Source: Nocardioides sp. Root682
Lineage (GTDB): Bacteria > Actinomycetota > Actinomycetes > Propionibacteriales > Nocardioidaceae
Length of the DNA stretch: 64,000 nt
Reading direction: 5' to 3'
NCBI RefSeq assembly: GCF_001427795.1
Contig: NZ_LMHJ01000004.1
Span: 62,001 to 126,000, forward strand
The notes under the pieces: generated by a model
Databases searched by the model: none
The model's input: only the letters and a program-made list of their open reading frames with translations
What the model was told of the DNA's origin: nothing
Part shown: positions 57,382-64,000 of the stretch, one piece after another
Layout of the letters: each line of letters starts with the position of its first letter
Position numbering within the stretch: position 1 is the stretch's first letter
Made by a program: the position numbers and the translations under genes

Positions 57382-58413
57382 GTGAAGCTTTCGATGACGC
57401 TGCCCTATGCGGGCAATCCGCGAACGGCTGCGGATCAGGTGAAGGAACTCGAGAGCGCAGGCCTCGACACAGTGTGGGTGGCCGAGGGCTACGGCTTCGA
57501 CTCGCCCACCCTCATGGGGTACCTGGCTGCGAAGACGTCGACCGTCGAGATCGGCTCGGCAATCCTGAACATCTATTCGCGCAGCCCCAGCGCACTGGCG
57601 CAGACAGCTGCCGGTCTGGACAACGTCAGTGGTGGCCGTGCCCTTCTGGGACTCGGCTCTTCAGGGCCTCAGGTGATCGAGGGCTGGCATGGCCTGCCTT
57701 ACGCCAAGCCGCTCGCCCGGACCCGCGACGTGATCGCGATCGTCCGATCGATCCTGCGGCGCGAGACTCTGCAGTTCAGCGGCGAGGTCTTCGACGTTCC
57801 GCTCCCGTCTCATTCGGGCAGGGGGTTGGGCAAGCCGCTGAAACTGATCAACCAACCCGAGCGCTCGGCCGTGCCGATCTTCTTGGCTGCCCTCGGCGAG
57901 AAGAACGTCCAACTCGCGGCCGAGCTCGCCGACGGCTGGCTTCCCTTCCTCTACGCGCCCGAGAGGGCAGCGGACCAGTGGGGCGCAGCCCTTGCGGCCG
58001 GCAGCGCGAGCCGCTCGTCTGACCTCGGTCCGCTTCGCATCGTCGCCGGGGGCATGGTGGCCATCGGCGATGACGTCGGCGACGTGCTCGACCGGCTCCG
58101 CCCGACGTACGCCCTCTACATCGGTGGAATGGGTGCCCGGAGCCAGAACTTCTACGCACAGCTAGTCAGCCGGTACGGCTTCGAGGCCGAGGCGGCCACT
58201 ATTCAGAAGTTGTACCTCGAGGGCCGCAAGCGTGACGCCGAGGCGGCCGTTCCGCGTGCGCTCCTCGAGATGTGCAACCTCGTGGGCAGCGCGACGCAGG
58301 TGAAGGAGCGCATCGTGAACTTCCGCGACTCTGGCGTCACGGACCTGCAAGTGGACCCGGTCACCGAAGACGCGCCCGCAGTGGTCGCGCAACTCAAGGA
58401 GTGGCTCGCGTGA
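57382..58413 (+). CDS. LLM-class flavin-dependent oxidoreductase
   Basis: 343 residues of the bacterial luciferase-like family (MKLSMTLPYAGNPRTAADQVKELESAGLDTVWVAEGYGFDSPTLMGYLAAKT). The pattern resembles F420-dependent reductases and dehydrogenases of actinobacteria more than FMNH2 monooxygenases. It could use F420 to reduce or oxidise an intermediate; the cofactor is inferred. GTG start at 57382, with GGGGGAAGGA before it. Confidence 0.8.
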   Translation: MKLSMTLPYAGNPRTAADQVKELESAGLDTVWVAEGYGFDSPTLMGYLAAKTSTVEIGSAILNIYSRSPSALAQTAAGLDNVSGGRALLGLGSSGPQVIEGWHGLPYAKPLARTRDVIAIVRSILRRETLQFSGEVFDVPLPSHSGRGLGKPLKLINQPERSAVPIFLAALGEKNVQLAAELADGWLPFLYAPERAADQWGAALAAGSASRSSDLGPLRIVAGGMVAIGDDVGDVLDRLRPTYALYIGGMGARSQNFYAQLVSRYGFEAEAATIQKLYLEGRKRDAEAAVPRALLEMCNLVGSATQVKERIVNFRDSGVTDLQVDPVTEDAPAVVAQLKEWLA

Positions 58414-58490
58414 CCTTTGGGAAGCCGCCGACGACCTCATCGGCACTGCGGGTTGACGGAAGCCTTCGGGCCAGCGACAATCGACCCTAT

Positions 58491-58506
58491 GGTCAAAAAA
58501 TTGACC
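58491..58506. promoter_or_regulatory. GGTCAA-N4-TTGACC operator, copy 2
   Basis: GGTCAA-AAAA-TTGACC, perfect arms, 30 bp before the CoA-ligase start. The strongest copy of the shared palindrome. Confidence 0.65.
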
Positions 58507-58535
58507 ACGCAATCAGTTCGAGGAGAACAGCCCGG

Positions 58536-59948
58536 ATGAACACCAAGGCGATCCCGTACTACTGGTCCAGCATCGACTGGGAGAAGCTGGTAGAGGACTA
58601 CCCCCCGCCGCCGCACTTCGACGTTGCGATGGCCGGGCGGTCTGACGAGGAGCTGCGTGCGCTGCAGGAGACTCGGTTCCTCCAGCGTGTCACGGAGGCC
58701 TGGGACGTGCCGTTCTATGCCGAGCGCTGGCGGTCTGCTGGTCTGGAGCCAGGCGACATCCGGGGGTTGGACGACCTGGAGAAGATTCCCACCTTCACCA
58801 GTGAGGACATCAAGCACTCCACCCAGGCGAACCCACCGTTCGGTGATCACCAGAACTTCGCGCTCCAGAACATGGCGACGCCGCTGAAGATTCAGTCGAG
58901 TGGTGGAACTTCGGGCCTGCCGCGGCCCACACTCTTCGACCCCGTGGCGTGGGAGGTCCAAGCGATCCAGTACGCCCGAGCCTTTGTCGCTCAGGGTGGG
59001 GAGGTCGGTGATGTCCTGCAGATCACCTTGACGAACAGTTTGGCGAACACGGCATGGTGCGCCTCCACTGCAGCGATGCACTGGAGCGGGCTCGTGCCGC
59101 TGACGACGGGTTCCGGGGCGGTCACCAGTTCCGTCCGCCAGCTCGAACTGGCCAAAGAGTGGGGGACCGCTGGTTGGGTCGCCTTCGGTGAGTACTTGAA
59201 GATCCTGGCTGAGACGGCGGCTGCCAACGACATCGACCTGCGGCGCGACCTTTCGACTCGCTTCATCCACACGTATCTCGGGGTCGACACGGACGGACAC
59301 CTCCGGCGACTCCTCGAGGACGCCTGGGGCGCTCCGGTCTATGACAACTACGGCACCCACGAGGTCGGTCTCGTTGGCTACGAGTGCCGTCTGCAGAACG
59401 GGCTGCACGTCAACGACGACACAGCGCTGCTGGAGATCGTCGACCGGGAGACGTCGAAACCTCTCGCCGACGGCGGTGCCGGCAACATCGTGGTGACCAG
59501 CCTGCACCGGTCGGTCCCGCCGATCATTCGCTACGACCTGAAGGACCTGATGCGGCGTGAGTCGCGAAGTCTCTGCGGGTGCGGCGCGCGGACCACGAAG
59601 CTCTCTGGGTTTTTGGGGCGCAGCGACGAGATGGTGAAGCTGCGCGCGACCAGTGTCTATCCGCGGGCCGCCCAGGACACTGTCCAAGGCGACGAGCGGT
59701 CCACCGGTGAGTTCGTCTGCGTCGTCGACAGCGTTGGTTCGGGCATCAGCGCCCGCGAGCGAATGACGGTCAAGGTCGAGGCCAAGCGGAACGTCGACGA
59801 GAAGGCATTGCACGCTGACATGGTCAGCCGCCTGAAGGTCCTGTTCGGTGTGGCCGTTGACGTCGAGATCGTGCCGGCCGGCTCGCTCGCACCGTTCACT
59901 GGTCTCGGTGGCGAGGGCAAGGTCAAGCGTCTCGTGGATCTGCGATGA
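58536..59948 (+). CDS. Phenylacetate-CoA ligase-like acyl-CoA synthetase
   Basis: 470 residues, the size of PaaK. The ATP loop is IQSSGGTSGLPRPTLF, the A5 motif is VYDNYGTHEVGLVGYEC, and YDLKDLMRRES and KLRATSVYPRAAQD follow the PaaK order of the hinge and C-terminal domain. It should activate an aromatic or alicyclic carboxylic acid to its CoA thioester, making it the entry enzyme of the cluster. ATG 58536 has AGGAG at 58521. The next gene overlaps its stop (ATGA). Confidence 0.88.
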   Translation: MNTKAIPYYWSSIDWEKLVEDYPPPPHFDVAMAGRSDEELRALQETRFLQRVTEAWDVPFYAERWRSAGLEPGDIRGLDDLEKIPTFTSEDIKHSTQANPPFGDHQNFALQNMATPLKIQSSGGTSGLPRPTLFDPVAWEVQAIQYARAFVAQGGEVGDVLQITLTNSLANTAWCASTAAMHWSGLVPLTTGSGAVTSSVRQLELAKEWGTAGWVAFGEYLKILAETAAANDIDLRRDLSTRFIHTYLGVDTDGHLRRLLEDAWGAPVYDNYGTHEVGLVGYECRLQNGLHVNDDTALLEIVDRETSKPLADGGAGNIVVTSLHRSVPPIIRYDLKDLMRRESRSLCGCGARTTKLSGFLGRSDEMVKLRATSVYPRAAQDTVQGDERSTGEFVCVVDSVGSGISARERMTVKVEAKRNVDEKALHADMVSRLKVLFGVAVDVEIVPAGSLAPFTGLGGEGKVKRLVDLR

Positions 59949-60715
59949 CGACCGCCCTCGCTGGTTGGTTCTCGATGGCCGGCCGGGTCACGGTCGTGAC
60001 CGGGGCCTCATCGGGGCTTGGTGCGAGCTTCGCCGAAACATTCGCGGAGGCCGGGTCGGACGTCGTCCTCGGCGCACGTCGAGCCGATCGGTTGAGCAAG
60101 ACCGCCGAAGCGGTGCGGGCACACGGCCGCCGCGCTCTCACCGTCGAGACGGACGTGTCGGTGCCCGAGCAGTGCGACCGCCTCGTGGCACGCGCCATGG
60201 ATGAGTTCGGGCGCGTCGACGTACTCATCAACAACGCAGGGATCGCGCACGCCATCCCGGCGACCCGGGAGACGCCCGAACAATTCCGGTCCGTGATCGA
60301 GGTGAACCTCAACGGCTCGTACTGGATGGCTCAGGCATGTGGCCGCGTGATGCTGCCCGGGAGCTCGATCATCAACATCTCAAGCGTCTTGGCCGTGACG
60401 ACAGCGGGTCTCCCGCAGGCGGCGTACTCCTCCAGCAAGGCAGCCCTCAGCGGCCTGACGCGCGACTTGGCCCAACAGTGGGGACGACGCAAGGGGATCC
60501 GTGTCAACGCGCTCGCTCCCGGTTTCTTTGACAGCGAGATGACAGAGACCTACTCGGACGAGTACGTCGCGAACACCCTCATGCCCCGACTCCTGGTCGA
60601 TCGCGTGGGGCATCCCATGGAGCTTGCTGCCACCGCGGTGTGGCTCGCAGCACCGGCCTCTGGTTTCACCACCGGTCAGACGATCGTCGTTGACGGCGGC
60701 ATGTCGGTGACCTGA
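59945..60715 (+). CDS. Short-chain dehydrogenase/reductase 3
   Basis: 256 residues. TGASSGLGASFAETF, NNAGIAHAIP, Ser in NISSVLAVTT and YSSSKAAL are all present. Arg in LGARRADRL suggests NADP preference, in contrast to SDR 1. Translationally coupled to the CoA ligase, so it probably acts on the CoA ester, for example as a beta-hydroxyacyl-CoA dehydrogenase. Confidence 0.88.
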   Translation: MTTALAGWFSMAGRVTVVTGASSGLGASFAETFAEAGSDVVLGARRADRLSKTAEAVRAHGRRALTVETDVSVPEQCDRLVARAMDEFGRVDVLINNAGIAHAIPATRETPEQFRSVIEVNLNGSYWMAQACGRVMLPGSSIINISSVLAVTTAGLPQAAYSSSKAALSGLTRDLAQQWGRRKGIRVNALAPGFFDSEMTETYSDEYVANTLMPRLLVDRVGHPMELAATAVWLAAPASGFTTGQTIVVDGGMSVT

Positions 60716-60781
60716 TCGATCGGTGCTTCCGCATCGATCGCCTCTGGCGCTCCGGCGTCACCTTCAACGAAAGGCTTCACA

Positions 60782-61195
60782 GTGCTATCGAATGTCGTCC
60801 ACGGCATCAACATCGCAGTCGCCGATCTGGACCACTGGACCCGCAAGTACGAGCTAGTGCTCGGCGTGAAGAGCGCACCGGTGGCGGAGGAGGGCTTTGC
60901 CTTCCCGGGACTGACGGGATCCGCCTTCGACATCGGTGGATTCAAACTGAACCTGATCAGCAGTGATGACCCCACGACCTCGGTTGGACGCTTCCTGTCG
61001 CGCTCAGGCGATGGGTTCTTCCTGCTGTCCCTCGCGGTGCCGGATGCCGATGAGGCGAGCGATCAGCTGCGCAAGATCGGTGTTGCCCCGTTGCTGGACC
61101 AAGCGGCGCGCGGGGAGCACCACCAGGCAGTGAATTTCGTGCATCCCAAGGAGATGGCCGGGGTGCAGATCGAGCTGATCGAGGTGCCCGAGTAG
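60782..61195 (+). CDS. VOC-family protein, glyoxalase/epimerase-like
   Basis: 137 residues, GTG start. VVHGINIAVADLDHWTRKYELVLGVKSAP and EHHQAVNFVHPKEMAGVQIELIEVPE show the paired beta-alpha-beta-beta-beta units with likely metal ligands His7, the His in NFVHP and the Glu in IELIE. Methylmalonyl-CoA epimerases look like this, but so do dioxygenases and isomerases. An epimerase or lyase of a CoA intermediate is plausible. Confidence 0.75.
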   Translation: MLSNVVHGINIAVADLDHWTRKYELVLGVKSAPVAEEGFAFPGLTGSAFDIGGFKLNLISSDDPTTSVGRFLSRSGDGFFLLSLAVPDADEASDQLRKIGVAPLLDQAARGEHHQAVNFVHPKEMAGVQIELIEVPE

Positions 61196-61234
61196 GCCTT
61201 GGCGCCGACGGCGTCCCGCGACAAGGAGGGGCTG

Positions 61235-61945
61235 ATGGCCAAGGGGACGATGGTCCGGGACGAGGTCGTCCGCGCGGCCACACGACTGTTCACGGAGCGC
61301 GGCATTCGTGGCGTCTCGCTGCAGAACATCGCGGACGAGGTGGGGCTGACGAAGGGAGCGCTGTACCACTACTTCAGTTCTCGTGATGACCTGCTCAGGC
61401 ACGTTTTCGGAGACTGGATCACCCAGGAGATCATCTCCTTGCGGCAGCAGACATCGCATCCGGGCGACGCTGTCGAGAAGCTGCGTGCGTACGTCCGCTA
61501 CCACGTCTCATCCGTGGTGACCAACGTCGACCTCTACACGCTGTCGTTCTTCTCCGAGGTCGAGATTCCGCCTGACGTCCGCGCCGAGTTCCGCGGGCTC
61601 AAGCGCCAGAGCGACGCGATCTTGATGGAGATCCTGCGCCAGGGAAGGGCCGAGGGCCGGTTTGCTGGTCCGGACGTGAAGGTGGCGGCGTTCGCCATCG
61701 ACGGGATGTGCAACTGGCTTTGCCAGTGGTACGACGTCGATGGGCCAAAATCTGCCGCCGACATCGCTGACGAGTTCTTGGCGCTGTTGGTGCACGGTCT
61801 CGTCACCGACACGAATGACCGCGAGGGAGATCCGCCCACGTCGTCGAGCTCTCTGGAGACGGCCAAGCAGCACGCACGAGCGATCCGGTTTCACAGTGAG
61901 CGTCTCCATGACCTCCTCCCGCGACTGAGCCCGGGCGGCTCGTAA
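61235..61945 (+). CDS. TetR-family regulator of the catabolic cluster
   Basis: 236 residues. The helix-turn-helix is VSLQNIADEVGLTKGALYHYFSSRDDLL; the ligand domain is of TetR_C type (KstR2/FadR-like length). ATG 61235 follows AAGGAGGGG at 61223; the in-frame TTG at 61199 is less likely. It is the only regulator in the cluster and the obvious binder of the GGTCAA-N4-TTGACC palindromes. The inducer is probably a CoA ester made by the ligase. Confidence 0.9.
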   Translation: MAKGTMVRDEVVRAATRLFTERGIRGVSLQNIADEVGLTKGALYHYFSSRDDLLRHVFGDWITQEIISLRQQTSHPGDAVEKLRAYVRYHVSSVVTNVDLYTLSFFSEVEIPPDVRAEFRGLKRQSDAILMEILRQGRAEGRFAGPDVKVAAFAIDGMCNWLCQWYDVDGPKSAADIADEFLALLVHGLVTDTNDREGDPPTSSSSLETAKQHARAIRFHSERLHDLLPRLSPGGS

Positions 61946-61987
61946 AGGCGGGGCTTGCCGGCCGGTGCGCCTCGCAGAGCGGGTTTA

Positions 61988-62012
61988 CCGCGACGTCATT
62001 AGGACGTCGCGG
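61988..62012 (+). terminator. 10-bp perfect hairpin after the TetR gene
   Basis: CCGCGACGTC, loop ATTAG, GACGTCGCGG, then ATTT. It separates the regulator from the importer genes. Confidence 0.75.
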
Positions 62013-62053
62013 ATTTCGTCGTACCTCCGCGAGGACAGCCGAGAAGCTCCAAT

Positions 62054-62114
62054 TTGACCTATTGGTCGAAAATCTGACTTACCGGTTGACAAGTGGCGCA
62101 ACCCTGCATAAGTT
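62054..62114 (+). promoter_or_regulatory. Operator copy 3 and promoter of the importer genes
   Basis: TTGACC-TATT-GGTCGA (62054-62069) overlaps GGTCGA-AAAT-CTGACT (62064-62079), the latter 9/12 to GGTCAA-N4-TTGACC. Downstream, TTGACA at 62086-62091 and TAAGTT at 62109-62114 (17-bp spacer) form a good promoter. Confidence 0.55.
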
Positions 62115-62179
62115 CTGCGGCGATGGCAGCTGTGACCCCAGTCACGGACCAGGGACACGACGACAGAAGGGACTGCGGC

Positions 62180-63424
62180 ATGAAGACAGGCACAGTGCGT
62201 TCGGCGATGGTCGCCGGCGCGGCATTGATCTCGGTGGGTCTGACCGGCTGTGGGGGCACGGACGAGCTACCCGGCGCGGAAGGGCTGGAGGGTGACCCGC
62301 TGGTCATCGGAGTCATCATGGACACCTCGGGGACGGCGTCCTTCTACTCCGAGCAGGCCGTCGAGATGATCGAGTACGCGGCCGAGGCGACCAACACGGG
62401 CGAGTTCCCAGTTGCCCTTCAGGGCCTCTTCGGTGAAGGCAGCCGCGGCATCCTCGACCGGCCGGTCAAGATCGTCACCGAAGATGACGGGAGCGACCCG
62501 AACCGGGCCGTACAAGCTGCCAGGAAACTGATTGCAGCTGGTGCGGAAGCGATCATCAGCACGTCTGGATCAGCCTCGGCCCTCCAGTCGCGAATCGTGT
62601 GCGAGGAGGAGAAGATCCCGTGCATCGCGCCGTACAGCAGCTCGGGAGCGATCGTCCAGCAGCCCAACGCCGGTTATATGTTCACGATTGCGCCCAACTC
62701 AACCGTGCAGGGGGCATCGTTCTCGGGGATCTTCAAGGAGAACGGCTACGAGACGTACGCCATCGTGGGCGACAGCTCCCCTACATCTGCCGCCGTGGCG
62801 GACCTGTACAAGGCGGCCTTCGATGACGCTGGGCTCCAGATGGTCGCCCGCGAGGTGGTTCCCGTGGGATCCACCGACGCGACCGCCCAAGTGTCGCGCG
62901 TTCGCTCGGCGAACCCCGACGTGGTGTTCGACAGCTTCGCTGCCCTGTCGGAGGAGGGCTTGTTCTACAAGTCTGCGGGCGACAGCCTGGACGGCATCGC
63001 TCGCTGGGGCAACAACGGACTGATCACCAGTGACGAGCCAGCCAAGGTCGCTGGTCCGGACATCGAGGGCGTCAAGACACTCGACGTCCGATCGATCGAG
63101 AACGCCTACGGCGTCGAGGTTCAGGACGCCTTCGAGAAGGCGCACCCCGACATCGACTATCTGTCCTGGACCACCATCTGCAACTGGGAGGCCTTCATGG
63201 TCCTCAAGCACGCTTTCGAAGAAGTGGGCTCGACTGACGGTCCCGACGTCGTAGCGGAGATCGAGGGTCTGAAGGACTTCCCTTCCGTGCTAGGCCCGCC
63301 GGGGTACACGACCTCCTTCAGCGCCGACAACCACAACGGATCGTCATCTAAGGCGCTGGTCCCCGTCGTCCTCGAGGCCGACGGATCCATCGCGCTCGCC
63401 GACGACGAGACGATTCCCGACTAG
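62180..63424 (+). CDS. Branched-chain amino acid-type ABC transporter substrate-binding lipoprotein
   Basis: 414 residues. The lipobox is SVGLTGC (Cys24). The mature protein (LVIGVIMDTSGTASFYSEQAVEMIEYAAEATN ... KIVTEDDGSDPNRAVQAARKLIA ... GAEAIISTSGSASALQSRIVCEEEKIPCIAPYSSS) is a Leu/Ile/Val-binding periplasmic fold. In catabolic clusters such proteins often bind aromatic or cyclic acids, which would fit the CoA ligase. The start at ATG 62180 is supported by the signal peptide. Confidence 0.9.
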   Translation: MKTGTVRSAMVAGAALISVGLTGCGGTDELPGAEGLEGDPLVIGVIMDTSGTASFYSEQAVEMIEYAAEATNTGEFPVALQGLFGEGSRGILDRPVKIVTEDDGSDPNRAVQAARKLIAAGAEAIISTSGSASALQSRIVCEEEKIPCIAPYSSSGAIVQQPNAGYMFTIAPNSTVQGASFSGIFKENGYETYAIVGDSSPTSAAVADLYKAAFDDAGLQMVAREVVPVGSTDATAQVSRVRSANPDVVFDSFAALSEEGLFYKSAGDSLDGIARWGNNGLITSDEPAKVAGPDIEGVKTLDVRSIENAYGVEVQDAFEKAHPDIDYLSWTTICNWEAFMVLKHAFEEVGSTDGPDVVAEIEGLKDFPSVLGPPGYTTSFSADNHNGSSSKALVPVVLEADGSIALADDETIPD

Positions 63425-63431
63425 TGGCTCT

Positions 63432-63470
63432 CGGGTCTCGGCGGACGGTCTGGCCGTCCACCGAGACCCG
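63432..63470 (+). terminator. Strong hairpin between binding-protein and permease genes
   Basis: CGGGTCTCGG (63432-63441) and GGACGG (63443-63448) pair with CCGTCC (63454-63459) and CCGAGACCCG (63461-63470), with one C/A mismatch and a 5-nt loop. It starts 7 bp after the stop and lies 14 bp before the permease start, so it probably acts as an attenuator that favours the binding protein. Confidence 0.75.
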
Positions 63471-63484
63471 ACCACAAGGAGTTC

Positions 63485-64000
63485 ATGATGGCCATTGAAT
63501 GGATCGATGCGGTCACCGCACTGCGGGTCGGCATCGTCTACGCGCTCCTCGCGCTTGCCTACTTTCTGTTTGCCCGTACGACGGACACGATCAACTTCGC
63601 GGTCGGCGGCTACGCAATGGCAGCGGCGATGCTGTACGCAACGCTCACGGGCGGCGGAACCTCCCCGCTCGTTGCTTTCGTCGTAGCGGTCGGCCTTGGC
63701 GCTGTGCTGGGCGGAATGACGGAGACCTTCGTGATTCGCCCGATCGCGAGTAAGGGCCGCGACGAGTTCGTCGTGGTGCTGGCGATCACCGCCCTCCTCT
63801 TCGTCATCCAGCAACTGGCCGGTTTCGTGTTCGGCCGCAGGGCGATCATCGGTGAGCCGCTGACGGCCGGTCGGGTCGAGCTCGCTGGTTACGAGGTGAG
63901 CTTCCAGAACCTGCTGACCATCGCGGTCGGCTTCGTCGCCGCCGTGGTGGTCGGGTTGTGGATCGGCCGCGGGCGATCCGGCCGGATGATGCGCGCGATC
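63485..64000 (+). CDS. Branched-chain amino acid-type ABC permease (LivH-like), N-terminal part
   Basis: 172 residues before the window ends; the frame stays open. ALRVGIVYALLALAYFLFARTTDTINFAVGGYAMAAAMLYA is the LivH start (helices 1-2), and DEFVVVLAITALLFVIQQLAGFVFG follows. It is one of the two permeases expected with the binding protein; LivM, LivG and LivF should lie to the right. ATG 63485 and ATG 63488 are adjacent; CAAGGAG lies at 63475-63481. Confidence 0.88.
   Translation, partial: MMAIEWIDAVTALRVGIVYALLALAYFLFARTTDTINFAVGGYAMAAAMLYATLTGGGTSPLVAFVVAVGLGAVLGGMTETFVIRPIASKGRDEFVVVLAITALLFVIQQLAGFVFGRRAIIGEPLTAGRVELAGYEVSFQNLLTIAVGFVAAVVVGLWIGRGRSGRMMRAI

Overview
The window is chromosomal DNA from a high-GC actinobacterium. 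GTG starts, ATGA/GTGA overlaps between operon genes, a BldG-type STAS protein, an NnaR-type HemD/OmpR regulator, a DUF2510 protein, a topoisomerase I with a long Lys/Ala tail and the 'helicase/secretion neighbourhood' Tad locus all fit. Nocardioides or another member of Nocardioidaceae is my best guess, from gene content only.

Layout. 1-1.3 kb: end of a penicillin-acylase-family gene coupled to an AlcB/IucB-type acetyltransferase (siderophore-like). 1.4-11.8 kb: nitrate/nitrite assimilation: NarK transporter, molybdopterin nitrate reductase, a diaphorase-like electron donor, NirB, NirD, the regulator NnaR and a CbiX-type sirohydrochlorin chelatase. The three promoters of this block share a phased GTGAG-repeat motif. 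11.9-15.6 kb (minus strand): SSS-family carboxylate/cation symporter, small membrane partner, LytTR response regulator and LytS-like kinase. 15.6-19.2 kb: lipoprotein, methyltransferase, VapBC, degenerate Fic-like protein. 19.5-28.6 kb: HAD phosphatase, Tad/Flp pilus genes (CpaE/Ssd-like, TadA, TadB, TadC, a 56-residue pilin, two TadE-like proteins), a small toxin/HTH pair, a membrane protein and a DEAH-box helicase. 28.7-40.7 kb: BldG homologue, membrane pyrophosphatase, methyltransferase, DUF2510 protein, topA, tmk, holB and a TAP-type hydrolase. 40.8 kb: tRNA-Thr(CGT).

40.9 to about 52 kb is an accessory island behind the tRNA. It holds a leftward four-gene operon: a one-domain multiubiquitin-like protein, an E2-fold protein with no cysteine, a JAMM peptidase-E1 fusion and a coiled-coil CHAT protease. 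Beside it are a HigB toxin with an XRE-ImmA/IrrE antitoxin, an XRE protein, a CxxC protein with a 20-bp palindrome over its start codon, a membrane NERD protein, an excisionase-like HTH protein and a MobF relaxase-helicase. No intact integrase is visible. The ubiquitin-like operon with a CHAT protease is the most interesting system here and looks like a defence module.

52-64 kb is a catabolic cluster for an unidentified CoA-activated acid: a PaaK-like ligase, three SDRs, an LLM flavin enzyme, two hydroxyisobutyrate-dehydrogenase-like enzymes, an Old Yellow Enzyme/dienoyl-CoA-reductase-like protein, a VOC protein, a TetR regulator and a Liv-type ABC importer. Palindromes of the form GGTCAA-N4-TTGACC lie before three of its transcription units and are likely operators of the TetR protein.

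Other non-coding signals: a family of 22-bp tandem repeats at three loci, two of them inside or at the start of reading frames; a 7 x 11-bp G-rich repeat before bldG; two Crp-type palindromes exactly 63 bp apart before the pyrophosphatase gene; and several strong hairpins.
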